NCBI GenBank assembly: GCA_033977485.1
Contig: CM066998.1
Location: 28,459,501-28,523,500, forward strand
Source of the DNA: Hydrangea macrophylla
Lineage: Eukaryota > Streptophyta > Magnoliopsida > Cornales > Hydrangeaceae
DNA: 64,000 bases
Direction of reading: 5' to 3'
Below the pieces are notes generated by a model. It worked only from the letters and a program-made list of their open reading frames with translations, was not told where the DNA came from and searched no databases. Of the stretch, positions 23,646 through 33,936 are shown in pieces. Numbering within the stretch: the stretch's first letter is position 1; every line of letters starts with the position of its first letter. A program made the position numbers and the translations under genes.

Positions 23646-23826
23646 GCGGATCGATCCGCCCATTTCACTTGGATCGATCCGCGAGTTTTCTTAAACTCTC
23701 TGCCCAGTAATCCGAATGCGGATCGATCCGCTAATTCCACTCGGATCGATCCGCGGGTTTCGCTGAATATTCTGACGACGAGTTGAATAGGCGGATCGAT
23801 CCGGCATTTTTGCCTTGGATCGATCC
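23646..23826 (+). repeat. GGATCGATCC palindrome array, three pairs
   Basis: Six palindromes (the longest GCGGATCGATCCGC) are centred near 23652, 23675, 23724, 23747, 23797 and 23821. They form three pairs with 23-24 bp between partners; the pairs repeat every 72-73 bp. The array ends 58 bp before the TATA box. Confidence 0.9.
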
Positions 23827-23883
23827 GCGCTCTCTGCTGATGATTCTTTCCTTTTAATTACTACTTTGCCATTTTGTTTTGGG

Positions 23884-23895
23884 ACTATATATAGT
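23884..23895 (+). promoter_or_regulatory. TATA box of the solo LTR
   Basis: ACTATATATAGT follows the palindrome array. It would drive transcription rightwards, in the sense direction of the interrupted antisense gene. Confidence 0.7.
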
Positions 23896-24815
23896 TTATG
23901 ATGATTTTCTTTTAGGGTTGTTCAATTTTTGGATGTATGTTTTAGCTTATTTTTAGTTTTTTTTGCTCTTAGGGTAGAAGCTCTCATCTCTTTCCCCCAT
24001 TACTCCCCATCCACCAACATTCACTTCCATTTATTGTTGGAGAGAGAAGAGAGTGTGTATGTGTTGAATGATTGAAGGTTTTATTGGAGCAAGTTTTGGA
24101 TTACTCATAGCATTTATGGTGATTTCATTTAGTTGGTATAATCTCCCTTCCCCTCTCTTTAATGTTGTTGTTATTGTAATTATGAGTAGCTAGACCTTCA
24201 AGGTTGGGGAGCATAAACCCACCATTGGATCTATGTGTATATTATTGTAGGGCTCTCACACTTTGAAGCATACCTAGAGTTCATGGGGGTATGGTTTGAT
24301 GTTTGGAGATCTCACCTCTAATGTCAAGCATTTGAAGTGATGAAATCCCTACACTCTAACCATACACCCATGTGTTGTATTGGAACATCCATCTAGCATG
24401 TTGGTTGACTACCACATGTTTGATGGTTTGCCACAATGGAATTTTCTACTCTAGAATGTGCTTCAAGTGTGAAAGTCATGTGTTGTTGGTCCAAGGTGGG
24501 GGAATGCTCCCCAACCTCAATTTCCCCATTTACAAAATCCACAAACATTTACTTACACTTAACTTTGTCCATAGTTACTTTCCACCTTCGAAATAGTTTT
24601 TATAGTTAATCTAGAAACCATTGAATCAAACCCATAGTCGAAAAGACTTATTTTTAATTCTTAGTTTGTTAATTGCTCTTCGCATTATAATTGGTTATTA
24701 AGCGCCCATCAAGTGTTGTTACACTCCAATCCCTGTGGACTCGACACCCTATTTCCACCGTGCTACGTTTTTAATAGGGTTAACAAATGAACTTGATTGT
24801 GACGTAATCAGGCAC

Positions 24816-25183
24816 CTCTGGTGTTACAGGCTTGGCTCTACAAGCGTCTTCAGTTATGGACCGGTAATGTGCCGCCAGTTTATTTTCGCAGAGCTGTACT
24901 TCATACTCTTTTTACTTCTGCTGATTGGGTGGGTATGATGGGCGCCTTATCTGAGGCTGACATTTGTTGGATCGTGAGGCGTTGGGGCCTTTATGTTGTA
25001 ACCATTAGTCTTGGGGATTTCCAGAGGCTGTGGCTGATGGGACTGAGAGAGACCTCCTTCTATCATCCTCGTCGATTGGCCAGACAGTATGGGCAAGTTC
25101 AAGAGGTCGCCCGGGGGTTTACTGAGAGGGTCTTTGCTTCCAGAGTCAGAGCCACTACCATTGCTGCTTTCATCAGGGGCTAG
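24816..25183 (+). pseudogene. Antisense DUF7745-like gene, C-terminal part
   Basis: It continues the frame of 22769-23429 after the solo LTR. It contains LQAWLYKRLQLW, a tryptophan-rich segment (SADWVGMMGALSEADICWIV) and ends at TAG 25181-25183. No stop or shift occurs in this part. Lineage and function are as for the N-terminal part; the assignment rests on general resemblance, with no named catalytic residues. Confidence 0.65.
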
Positions 25184-26116
25184 GCCAGCCGAGCAAGGGC
25201 CTATTTCTAAAGACCTTTGAAGAAATAAAAAACGCAAAGATAAAATTAGACCTGACTGATTCTGCTCATTCCTCCCAGTGTCTTTGAACATGCGTGATTG
25301 CTTTGCGAAAGACTTTTTATTTTTTGATCTTTCTTGCTTATGTAATATTCAGAGTTTGTTTATCGGTGAACCTTGGTTACTTTGGGAATCTCATTTTATG
25401 TGTTTTAGCTTTAAAAACATTTTGTAATCGAAATTTCAATTAGATGTTGCTTTTGGTTCTTGCTTGGGCACGCTAGGACGATTAGAGGCAAACGAGGCGG
25501 GTGGCCGAAGTTTGCCCCTAGTTTGGGACATATATGGTTGTGAGGCAAACGAGGTAGATGACCGACGTTTGCCCCTAGTTTAGAAGAGGTTCAGGCGAAC
25601 GAGGCGAGTTGCCGAGTTTGCCCCTAGTGTGGAGGGTTATTTCGGGGTTATGGTAAGGACCACGACTTTATTCTCTCAAATGCTCATAATTTTTTGCCTA
25701 GGCACGAGTGAGGTGACCTAGCGAGCTCTTTTCTCTCTTTTGTTATTGCTCACCTTGGATTTAGCTCTAACTTTTTCCTAGGCGTCCTTTCGGATTTTCA
25801 ACCTAGCGAACCATCCTTTTTTTTTTTAAAGTCTGCCTACGTACCCCCGAGCGGGGATCAGGTCCAACGTAGTTCAGGCCAAAGCTTGAAAGAAATTGGG
25901 CTATTTTTGTGGGTGGAATGACCGAACCGATGTGGTTGCCTACGTATCCCTGAGTGGGAATCAGGTTGAGCGTAGTTCGGGTAAGGCTTGAAAGAAGCAG
26001 GTTGATTTTTAGGTAGGTGGGGTGACCGAACCGTTGTGGTTGCCTACGTATCCCCGAGCGGGAATCAGGTCGAGCGTAGTTCAAGGCAAGGCTTGAAAGA
26101 AAAGGTTATTGAATAG
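25184..26116 (-). repeat. Region between pol and the antisense genes, with two short tandem repeats
   Basis: No gene is seen. At about 25480-25640 a 60-65 bp unit (GGCAAACGAGG, then CCGAAGTTTGCCCCTAGT) occurs three times. At about 25829-26100 a unit of about 105 bp with TGCCTACGTATCCC, GGGAATCAGGT and CGTAGTTC occurs three times. The same two repeats lie in the same order in element D (43230-43480 and 43655-44015). Confidence 0.75.
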
Positions 26117-26962
26117 TCAAGCATAGTACTTTTTGAGACGATCCATGTTGATTGGTTCTTTGCATTCGACACCATCGAGGTCCATGAGATAAGTTACTCC
26201 TCCGGAAAGAATAGTCTTGACGATGTAAGGGCCGACCCATTTAGGTTTAAACTTCCCACGGGGATCAAAGATCGGAGCTCGCAACTCCTTAAGGACAAGG
26301 TCACCCTTGACAATCTTCCTCAGACGAACCTTTTTGTTGAAAGCACGGGCTATCCTCTTTTGATAGATTCGAACATGGTTGACTGCCGCTAGGTGCTTTT
26401 CATCTATGAGGGCCAATTCTTCATACCTTTCTCTCAACCAATCTGATTCCGAAATTTCACACTCTGCCATCACGCGTAGGGACGGTAATTCTATCTCGAC
26501 CGGAAGTACCGCTTCTATCCCATACACTAGTGAGTAAGGAGTTGCTCCTGTGGACGTCCTTATCGAGGTTCTGTATCCCCAAAGTGAGAATGGTAGCTTT
26601 TCATGCCAGTCTTTATAAGTATCGGCTGATTTCTGCAGTATGGCCTTAACATTCTTGTTTGCAGCTTCGACTGCCCCATTAGTTTGTGGTCTATACGGTG
26701 ATGACTTATGATAAGTGATTTTGTATTCCTCGAACAGATCCCTGACTTCTGCCTTGAAATGACTTCCGTTATCCGAAATAATCTCATGGAGAACTCCATA
26801 ACGGCAGATGAGATTTCTCTTGATGAATTTGGCCACTTCATTGGCTCCTAACTTGGTGTAGGATGCAGCTTCTACCCATTTTGTGAAGTAGTCTATGGCC
26901 ACCAGAATGTACTGATTTCCATTTGAAGCTTTCAGAATGATTTCACCGATAATATCGATTCC
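26117..26962 (-). pseudogene. int: Integrase core and C-terminus, after an in-frame stop
   Basis: It is in the same frame as the large pol region and separated from it only by TGA 26963-26965, where related proteins have Trp. The integrase catalytic triad is visible: Asp in AIDYFTKW, Asp in ISDNGSHF, Glu in NGAVEAANK, about 35 residues after the second Asp. The C-terminal domain includes GPYIVKTILSGGVTYLMDLDG. There is no chromodomain, as expected for the Tat lineage. It inserts element DNA into the chromosome. The protein could only be made by read-through in this copy. Confidence 0.85.
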
Positions 26963-29900
26963 TCAGGTGGAGAATGGCCTAGGTGAGGTCATGCTGTATA
27001 GAAGGGATGGTGGTACATGCATCATATTTGCATGGATCTGGCACTTGTGACACTTTCTCACGTATTCGCAACAATCTTTCTCCAATGTTGTCCAGTAGTA
27101 CCGTTGTCTTACGATTTTCTTGGCCAGCATGTGACCGTTCATGTGCGGGCCGCATACACCCTCGTGTATTTCCTCCATCATTCTTCTGGATCTTTTCCCA
27201 AACAAGCAAGTCAGGTTGTGACCGTTGTATCCTTTCTTCAGCAGTTTTCCACCGCAAATGATGAATTGCGCTGCGAATCTTTGAATGGCCCTTTTGTCTT
27301 TTTCGGTAGATTCTTGGGGGTACGTTCCATTTTCTATGAAGTTCCAGACATCCTGATACCACGGTGTTTCATTCTCTTCTGCTTCGATTGCGGCGATCAT
27401 GTTGAACGAAGGCTCGTACCTTTGCTCAATTACCAAAGGCATCATCCTGACTCCCACAGGAATTTTGATCATGGAGGCTAAGGTAGCCAACGAATCAGCT
27501 AGCTGGTTCTCTTCCCTAGGCAAGTAGAAGAACGTTATGCTCTTAAAGTGCTTCTTGAGTCCATCGAGATGGTCATGGTAGGGCTTCAACCTCTCTTCCT
27601 TCACCTTCCATTCCCCTCTGGCTTGTGACACGATGAGATTCGAATCTCCGAAGACATCTAGCTTTTGAATTCTCAATTCTATGGCCGCTTCCATCCCCAT
27701 AATGCACGCTTCATATTCAGCAGTGTTGTTGGCTGCTCCATCAAAGTACAACTTCCACTGTTCTTTCTTGATTTCCATGATATTCTCGTCCAGAAATAGG
27801 AAGTCTCCACTTTCTTCAGAGTCAATGGCGTGTTCCGCAAGATGCTCAGCCACGGTTCTCTCTTTTACCGATTTGCTTGTAACATACTTGATATCGAATT
27901 CGGATAGTAGAAGTAACCAACGGGATATACGACCGGTCAGGGCGGGTTTTTCGAGGAGGTATTTTAGAGGATCCATGCGGGATATGAGCACAACCGGGAA
28001 GGCTAGCATGTAGTGCCTCAGTCGACGGGTGCACCAAACCAAGGCCCAACATGTTTTTTCGAGGGTAGAGTAGTTGAGCTCATACCCAGTCATCCTCTTG
28101 CTGAGGTAATATATGGCTTTTTCGGAGTGGTTTTCTTCTTCTTCTTGGGCTAGCATGCAACCCATGGCATTTTCAGAGACGGATAGGTAAAGGAATAAGG
28201 GCTTATGAGGCGTTGGTGGTGAAAGGACAGGCGGATTTTGAAGGTAAGCTTTTATTTTGTCGAAAGCGGCTTGGCATTGGCCATCCCATTGGAACTTCTC
28301 CCCTTTTCTCAATAATTGGAAAGAAGGATCGCACGTAGTTGTGAGCTTGGAAATGAAGCGACTGATGAATTGGATTCTTCCGAGGAACCCCCTTACCTCT
28401 TTTTCATTCTGTGGTGGTGTCATTTCTAGGATTGCCTTGATCTTGGAGGGATCCACCTCTATTCCTCTTTGTGTGATGAGGAAACCCAGGAGTTTACCGG
28501 AGGTCACACCGAAAGTGCATTTCTTTGGATTCAACCTCATCTTGTACTTACGCAACCTTTCAAAAAACTTTTCCAATGCCACTAGGTGTCCTTCTCTATC
28601 CTTGGACTTCACGATCATGTCGTCTACGTATACTTCTACTTCCTTGTGAATCATGTCATGCAGCAGAGTGGTGGCAGCTCTTTGGTAGGTTGCCCCAACA
28701 TTCTTGAGTCCGAAAGGCATTACTCTATAACAGTAGGTCCCCCAAGGGGTGGTGAATGTCGTCTTTTCCCGATCTTCTGGTGCCATAAGAATATGATTAT
28801 ACCCTGAGAAACCATCCATGAATGATAGTAGCTCATGTCCTGCGGTGTTATCTACCAAAACGTCAATGTGGGGAAGCGGGAAGTCATCCTTGGGATTGGC
28901 CTTGTTTAGATCACGGAAGTCGATGCACACACGAATTTTTCCATCCTTCTTCGGGACTGCCACGATATTGGCAACCCATTCCGGATATTTGGTGACAATG
29001 ATGAATCCTGCCTTGAATTGCTTCTCCACTTCTTCCTTAACCTTGAGTGCCCACTCCGGCCTCATGCGCCTCAGTTTCTGCTTGACAGGTTTAGAATTAG
29101 GGATGAGGGGAATATGATGTTGGACAATGTCAGGATCAACCCCAGGCATGTCTTCGTAAGACCACGTGAAAACATCTTTGAATTCTTTTAGCAAGAGGGT
29201 TAATTTTTCTTTTTCTTCTTTATTAAGAGTTGAGCCAATTTGCACAATTTGGGGATTATCTGTTTCACCTAGGTTAACAAATAAAGTATCTTCGATTATT
29301 TCATAAGCAGGTGGTTTTTCAATTAGTTGCTTAAGTTCAATTGGGAGATCCTCGGAGGGATCTGTGCATTCACAAGTATTAGACACAAATGAGTAAGCAG
29401 AATCATCTTTCATTTCATTCATGATAGGTGAAGTGACTACATTGGACAGTGGTGGGCTTATAGCAGCCGACTCTGGTACAGACTCGATAATCGGCAGTAC
29501 AGACTCTGGGGGAACAGGGGATAGGGAGACACAGACAGATGACTCTATAGCTTGGTTGCTCAGACCCTCCTCAGTTGGCTTGATCTGATCATCTTGGCTC
29601 TTGGCCCTCTTTTCTTCCTTCTTCTCAGCGGATTCCTCCCATATTTTCTCGATGGCTTCAGTGTCCAGGTATTTCAACCAGTCTTCCTCCGGGGTTTTCT
29701 CAATTTCTTCGGGATAGAACGGATCTTGATATGGAGGCCTCTGGCAGTCAGCGAAGATTTCAAGCCCGGGGTGCCTTTTCCCAGTGGTTTGGTGGATCCA
29801 GGGTTCGGGGAACCCGAAGTAAGGGAAGTCATCCCCCTCTTTGATGAATTGTCCATTCAAGGTCTTGCGGTATGGTGGGAGACCCCTTACCCTTTTCTTC

Positions 29901-31192
29901 CATGGCCTTTGTAGCTCGATGTCTTCTTCAGTGGGCTTGTATCCTAGCCCAAAAGTACCTTGCTGTCCTTTGATCTGAGGGAACTCTCGAATCCCTTGCT
30001 GGCGTCGGCCCAATCCCATTCCAGGGAAGTAGTTCATTTTGCGAACGATGTTGACAACCGCAGAGTGGATCTCAGGGAACCTGTCTTCATCATTGATCAT
30101 GTGGACTTCTTCCATGAAGAATCCCCCAATTTCTCCTTCTTCTAACTCAGGTATTTGGATTTCAAAGACGGGAGCGTAGTTCCGGAAAGCTTCATTACCC
30201 CAACTATTACCGAGGATGATTTTCACTTCCTTCTCATGGATGTACTTGATCATTTGATGCTCAGTGGACGATACGGCTTTGTTGACATGCAACCAGGGCC
30301 TTCCGATCAGCAAGTTGAAAGAGGCATGTATGTCCATGACTTGAAAGACTTCGATGCTCACCAAGGATCCTACCCGGATTTGGAGAGAAACGGTTCCCAT
30401 TACATTTCTCCTGGTGTTATCATAGGCTCTCACAGATTGCACAGATGGTGTGATGTAAAGGACATTGACCCCCAAGGCGGTGGCAGTCCTTAGGGCACAT
30501 ACATTTAAAGTAGAGCCCATATCGACTAGACAGAACGGCACCTGTTGTCCCTTACATCCCACGGTGATATACAATGCCTTGTTATGTGCGGATCCTTCTG
30601 GTGGCAGGTCCTCATCGGAAAATGTAATGATTGGGTCGGGGGTGAGTGCGCCCAAGAAAGCCGCCATGTCCTCCGGTGCAGTGTTGATAGGGACTTCAAT
30701 TCCAGCCAAGGCATTCAACACGGCTTGCCTATGCTTATAGGATGTTACCATAATGTCCCACATCGAGAGACGCGCTTGGGTCTTCTTTAGCTGCTTTATC
30801 AACTCGTTATCTTCTTCAATGATCTCATCCATTTTACCCTTCCCCTTGTCTTTAACTGGACCCTTCTCGAAGGCTTCAGTAGTAGGCTGCAGAGGCTGGT
30901 AGTGACGGCCTGACCTGGTCAGATGGTCAATTTCAGCAGGAGTAGGCCCTTTTATAGTCCCATCCTTTTTGAACCAATCACAATCCGTTCCCACAAATGG
31001 TTTCTCCGGCTCGTCCCAGATAGAAGCATCACTTTCATTATTGGGATCATACCATTTGAGGTCTACCACCCCCAGATCGTGCTCTTCCAGAAAGAACAAG
31101 TCTTGCTCATCGTCTAGCTGTTGCTGCCACTCGTCATTCTCCCCTTCAATCAGATGAATTCCCGCAGAATCCGGGATGTCAATGAAAGGCAA
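26963..31192 (-). CDS. pol: Tat-type pol: protease, G-patch-like, RT, RNase H, integrase zinc finger
   Basis: A 1409-codon open frame. Approximate residue positions: aspartic protease with LVDMGSTLNV near 222 (DMG replaces DTG/DSG); G-patch-like segment with PGMGLGRRQQGI near 387; reverse transcriptase from about 700 with the YVDD catalytic motif near 852; RNase H with FDGAAN near 1145, running straight into NTAEYEA so that about 30 residues normally between them are missing; integrase HHCC zinc finger (CGPHMNGH, then CHKCQ) near 1340-1395. It ends at TGA where the integrase core should follow. The frame may start upstream as a gag-pol fusion; the first Met is used here. It synthesises DNA from element RNA inside the particle. 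The RNase H deletion makes full activity doubtful. Confidence 0.9.
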   Translation of the reverse strand: MPFIDIPDSAGIHLIEGENDEWQQQLDDEQDLFFLEEHDLGVVDLKWYDPNNESDASIWDEPEKPFVGTDCDWFKKDGTIKGPTPAEIDHLTRSGRHYQPLQPTTEAFEKGPVKDKGKGKMDEIIEEDNELIKQLKKTQARLSMWDIMVTSYKHRQAVLNALAGIEVPINTAPEDMAAFLGALTPDPIITFSDEDLPPEGSAHNKALYITVGCKGQQVPFCLVDMGSTLNVCALRTATALGVNVLYITPSVQSVRAYDNTRRNVMGTVSLQIRVGSLVSIEVFQVMDIHASFNLLIGRPWLHVNKAVSSTEHQMIKYIHEKEVKIILGNSWGNEAFRNYAPVFEIQIPELEEGEIGGFFMEEVHMINDEDRFPEIHSAVVNIVRKMNYFPGMGLGRRQQGIREFPQIKGQQGTFGLGYKPTEEDIELQRPWKKRVRGLPPYRKTLNGQFIKEGDDFPYFGFPEPWIHQTTGKRHPGLEIFADCQRPPYQDPFYPEEIEKTPEEDWLKYLDTEAIEKIWEESAEKKEEKRAKSQDDQIKPTEEGLSNQAIESSVCVSLSPVPPESVLPIIESVPESAAISPPLSNVVTSPIMNEMKDDSAYSFVSNTCECTDPSEDLPIELKQLIEKPPAYEIIEDTLFVNLGETDNPQIVQIGSTLNKEEKEKLTLLLKEFKDVFTWSYEDMPGVDPDIVQHHIPLIPNSKPVKQKLRRMRPEWALKVKEEVEKQFKAGFIIVTKYPEWVANIVAVPKKDGKIRVCIDFRDLNKANPKDDFPLPHIDVLVDNTAGHELLSFMDGFSGYNHILMAPEDREKTTFTTPWGTYCYRVMPFGLKNVGATYQRAATTLLHDMIHKEVEVYVDDMIVKSKDREGHLVALEKFFERLRKYKMRLNPKKCTFGVTSGKLLGFLITQRGIEVDPSKIKAILEMTPPQNEKEVRGFLGRIQFISRFISKLTTTCDPSFQLLRKGEKFQWDGQCQAAFDKIKAYLQNPPVLSPPTPHKPLFLYLSVSENAMGCMLAQEEEENHSEKAIYYLSKRMTGYELNYSTLEKTCWALVWCTRRLRHYMLAFPVVLISRMDPLKYLLEKPALTGRISRWLLLLSEFDIKYVTSKSVKERTVAEHLAEHAIDSEESGDFLFLDENIMEIKKEQWKLYFDGAANNTAEYEACIMGMEAAIELRIQKLDVFGDSNLIVSQARGEWKVKEERLKPYHDHLDGLKKHFKSITFFYLPREENQLADSLATLASMIKIPVGVRMMPLVIEQRYEPSFNMIAAIEAEENETPWYQDVWNFIENGTYPQESTEKDKRAIQRFAAQFIICGGKLLKKGYNGHNLTCLFGKRSRRMMEEIHEGVCGPHMNGHMLAKKIVRQRYYWTTLEKDCCEYVRKCHKCQIHANMMHVPPSLLYSMTSPRPFST

Positions 31193-31200
31193 GGGTTGTC

Positions 31201-31788
31201 CTAGGGGGTGATATAAGTAGCAGGGTTGAAGGATACAGGGTTGGACTCAATGTGGTTGACATTTTGGTGGTTTGGTAGAGGATTTTGGGTGATATGGGGC
31301 TGCTTTGGTGGCGGTTCGATGATGTTCTGGTCAATGAGGTCTTGAATGTCATGGCGGAGGCGCACGCAATCATCAGTGTTGTGGCCCGGGGCTTGGTGGT
31401 AGGTGCACCGTTTGGTCATATCGCAGTTTGGCGGGAGAGGGGTGTTTCGGGGTTGGAGTAGTTGGAGATGGCCCTTTTTGAGGAGGCAGTCTAAAGCTGA
31501 GGAGAGAGAGATTTCTAACTTGGCGAAGTTGCGAGGGGGCTTTTTCTGGAAGGGGCGATTGGAGGGGTTTGCCTGGCTAGAGGGTTGGTACGGCCTAAGA
31601 GGGTACGCCATGGGTTGGCTGCTAAGGGCATTGACATCCGGGGGATTTCGGGAGTAGTTAGGCCTTCTGGACTGACTCGGGGGCTCTTCCTTTTTTCGTT
31701 TTTCCTTCTCTGATAGCGTCTTCAATTCGGGTTTCGACTTCAAACAACTCCTCAAAGGTGGAGATGGACTGGTAGAATAATTTCTCAT
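31201..31788 (-). pseudogene. gag: Tat gag, C-terminal part with zinc knuckle
   Basis: This frame differs from the N-terminal gag and from pol. It contains a proline-rich linker and a zinc-knuckle-like motif CTYHQAPGHNTDDC followed by a helix (LRHDIQDLIDQ), the usual nucleocapsid-like end of Tat and Athila gag. The true gag reading leaves the N-terminal frame somewhere between about 31790 and 31680, so at least one frameshift lies there, and another is needed to enter pol at about 31200. Confidence 0.8.
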
Positions 31789-31798
31789 GGCAGAGGGG

Positions 31799-32572
31799 CT
31801 ACAGATTCCGGATGAGCATCCTTACCTGTTCTTTTTCAATCGGCCGGTGGGTCATTTGGGCTACCTTGTTCCTCCATCTGCTCAGAAATGCAGCGAAGGA
31901 TTCATTGTGGTTTTGCCGGGTTGTTTCCAAGTCCCTGATGGTGACATCTAGTTCTTGATTGTAGGAGTAATGATCGACGAAGACTCGAACGATGTCTTCC
32001 CAGGCCCGGGTTTTGGAGGCTTCCAAGGTTAGGAACCACGATAGTGCAGACTTTGCAAGAGTTTGCGGGAACAACATCGCAGTGTGTTCGTGGGTACAAC
32101 CCATGGACTGGAAGATACTCATACATAGCTTCACATGACTTTTCGGGTCCCCAATTCCGTCAAAATGGTTGATGGCAGGCATCTTGAAATTCTCTGGCAG
32201 TTTCACCTTAACAGGCTCAAAGAGGCCTTCCAGGTCTAGCATGTAATCATCGACCCCTTTGCTTTTTCTCAGTACGCTTTCTAGCTTGTCGACCTTGTCC
32301 ATTTTCTCTTGGAGCTTTTTCTCGTACGCGAACGGTGGGACCCCTTGAAACCAGTCTTCTTCCCCATTATTCTCAGGTGGGGGTGGTTCAAACTCCGGTG
32401 GTGGAAACTCGGGCGGAGGTTGCGGCCGCCGCTGCTTCAATTCTTCTATGAACTTCAGAACTTGGGCTAGGTTGTCGGACTGCTGGCTTATGGTCGCTCC
32501 CAATTCAGTAACCTTGTTTTCCAACTCTTCCCTATTTATGCTGAAGTAAGCTGTCGGACTGATTCTGATCAA
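31799..32572 (-). pseudogene. gag: Tat gag, N-terminal part
   Basis: It has a coiled-coil-like start (REELENKVTELGATISQQ), a proline-rich stretch (PPPEFPPPEFEPPPPE) and the retrotransposon gag core (MPAINHFDGIGDPKSHV, SALSWFLTLEA, FVDHYSYN, LSRWRNKVAQM). It ends at a TAG that replaces a codon in a conserved stretch; the frame stays open beyond it for some distance. The frame is also open upstream of the Met used here, so the start is uncertain. It is the structural protein of the particle. Confidence 0.85.
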
Positions 32573-32919
32573 TCGATTATCCGAACTCCTGACCCACGAA
32601 GAGGACCCTGACTGCTGACCTTGGGAATCTATACTGACCTGACAGATTTTGAGAGGACTAGATTAGATCTTGACAGTGGTGACTCTAGACAAACAAAGAC
32701 AGTGATGTGGACCGACTCGAGACAGTGCGTGCAGATAGATGGGGAATGGTGCATGCAAATGGGACAAGCATGCGGATGTAAGCCCTAATCTATATGATGC
32801 TTCTATTTCTAACAGATAGCAGTTAAACAAATAAGGTCCCAACTATACAGAGTGTGCTAACCTTACTTTCCAGTATGACCACCAAGGGATAACAGGGATT
32901 GCTGGGATACTTCGGGTAA
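32573..32919 (-). other. Leader of element B between the 51 bp array and gag
   Basis: No separate gene is seen. The gag frame is open into this part for at least 70 bp. The same order of sequence (TAGCAGTTAAACAAATAAGGTCC and flanks) recurs at about 46600-46700 in D and 53380-53460 in E. Confidence 0.5.
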
Positions 32920-33316
32920 TTTTGAACAGAGTTTCTGGGAGAAACTGGTTAATATGGTTATATCTGGGATATCTGGACAGAGTTTCTGGGAGAAACAGGT
33001 TAATATGTGGTTATATCTGGGATATCTGGACAGAGTTTCTGGGAGAAACTGGTTAATATGGTTATATCTGGGATATCTGGACAGAGTTTCTGGGAGAAAC
33101 AGGTTAATATGGTTATATCTGGGATATCTGGATAGAGTTTCTGGGAGAAACAAGTTAATATGGTTATATTTGGGATATCTGGACAGAGTTTCTGGGAGAA
33201 ACAGGTTAATATGGTTATATCTGGGATATCTGGACAGAGTTTCTTGGAGAAACAGGTTAATATGGTTATATCTGGGATATCTGGACAGAGTTTCTGGGAG
33301 AAACAGGTTAATATAT
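32920..33316 (-). repeat. 51 bp tandem repeat in the leader of element B
   Basis: Seven full units begin GGTTATATCTGGG at 32956, 33009, 33060, 33111, 33162, 33213 and 33264, with a partial unit before them. Each unit holds GTTTCTGGGAGAAAC, a hairpin-forming motif (TTTCT/AGAAA around GGG). Because 51 is a multiple of 3, a repeated 17-residue open frame appears (32954-33340); it is not called as a gene. It lies between primer site and gag in genomic RNA. Confidence 0.9.
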
Positions 33317-33916
33317 GGTGATAGTGATCATACTGTCTAGCAGGTTTTCATACTCCTATGTCTTAGGACCGATAAACAAGGTTTGCGGTGTATATCTTTG
33401 TGAGCATGGAGCAGACATCCTTGTCATGGTGCCTAGGCAAGTCAACTCAATGTAATCACATGTGAGTGATTGCCTTGGGAATCATAAGAAAGAGGTTCTG
33501 TTCTATGCTACATAAGCGTCTACACCGCTCAGGTAATCCCATCAGGGCATACAACAGTTATATCACATTGTCCTATCTGAAAAGATAAATGAACAGTCCT
33601 ATGAAAGGTTCTACAGGAATCTATATGCAAAGGCTGGGTTTAGTCAAAGAGGGTCCGTTGACGAGAGTTCCAATATACCGTCAGAGAGACAGTACGGAGG
33701 TTTTTACTCTCTTTGATATACCTTGGAAGGTACAGTATCAACGGTGACTTGTGCCCTGGCACAGCAAGACCTGAACAATGTCAGCGCCGCGTTTCAGACA
33801 TAGTTGGAGGGGGACAATGCAAGAGTGCAATGCGGTGAACCAAACACAGTAAAAAAGATGATTTTAAGGATGCTTCTTATGAGTCAAACCTTTGAATTAT
33901 TTTGTTTTAAAATAAA
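33317..33916 (-). other. Conserved untranslated leader of element B
   Basis: About 600 bp next to the primer site is conserved in order and sequence at 46990-47594 (D) and 54430-55050 (E), for example GGTTTTCATACTCCTATGTC and ACAGCAAGACCTGAACAATG. No coding region. Conservation in three elements, two of them without pol, suggests a function for the RNA such as packaging or reverse transcription; this is inference. Confidence 0.65.
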
Positions 33917-33936
33917 AATCCCCAGCAAAGTCGCCA
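33917..33936 (-). promoter_or_regulatory. Primer binding site of element B, tRNA-Arg type
   Basis: On the minus strand it reads TGGCGACTTTGCTGGGGATT, three bases from the LTR. It matches the complement of the plant tRNA-Arg(ACG) 3' end except at three positions. Tat/Ogre elements commonly use tRNA-Arg. Confidence 0.8.

Larger units (their letters stand above)
23430..24810 (+). mobile_element. Solo LTR, Athila-like, inside the antisense gene
   Basis: The 1381 bp element starts TGATTCGTGC and ends GACGTAATCA (inverted TGATT/AATCA). It is flanked by GGCGC (23425-23429) and GGCAC (24811-24815), a duplication with one mismatch. Its end resembles LTR A (CCCTGTGGACTCGACACCC, then CTTGATTGTGACG), which places it with Athila-type LTRs. 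There is no primer site or interior. Removing it restores an uninterrupted frame, which confirms the ends. It is a different family from element A, judging by the palindromes. Confidence 0.85.

Noticed and set aside
27017..30790. Plus-strand open frames of 80-154 codons opposite pol
   Set aside because: They are shadows of the minus-strand pol frame and show no domain or splice pattern, unlike the antisense genes at 20307-25183.
32956..33316. TTTCT/AGAAA motifs as heat shock elements
   Set aside because: The spacing between TTC and GAA is five bases, not two, so they do not fit the heat shock element consensus.
32954..33340. A 128-codon frame with a 17-residue repeat, like a repeat protein
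   Set aside because: It comes from the 51 bp leader array, whose period is a multiple of 3. D and E, with the same array decayed, have no such frame.
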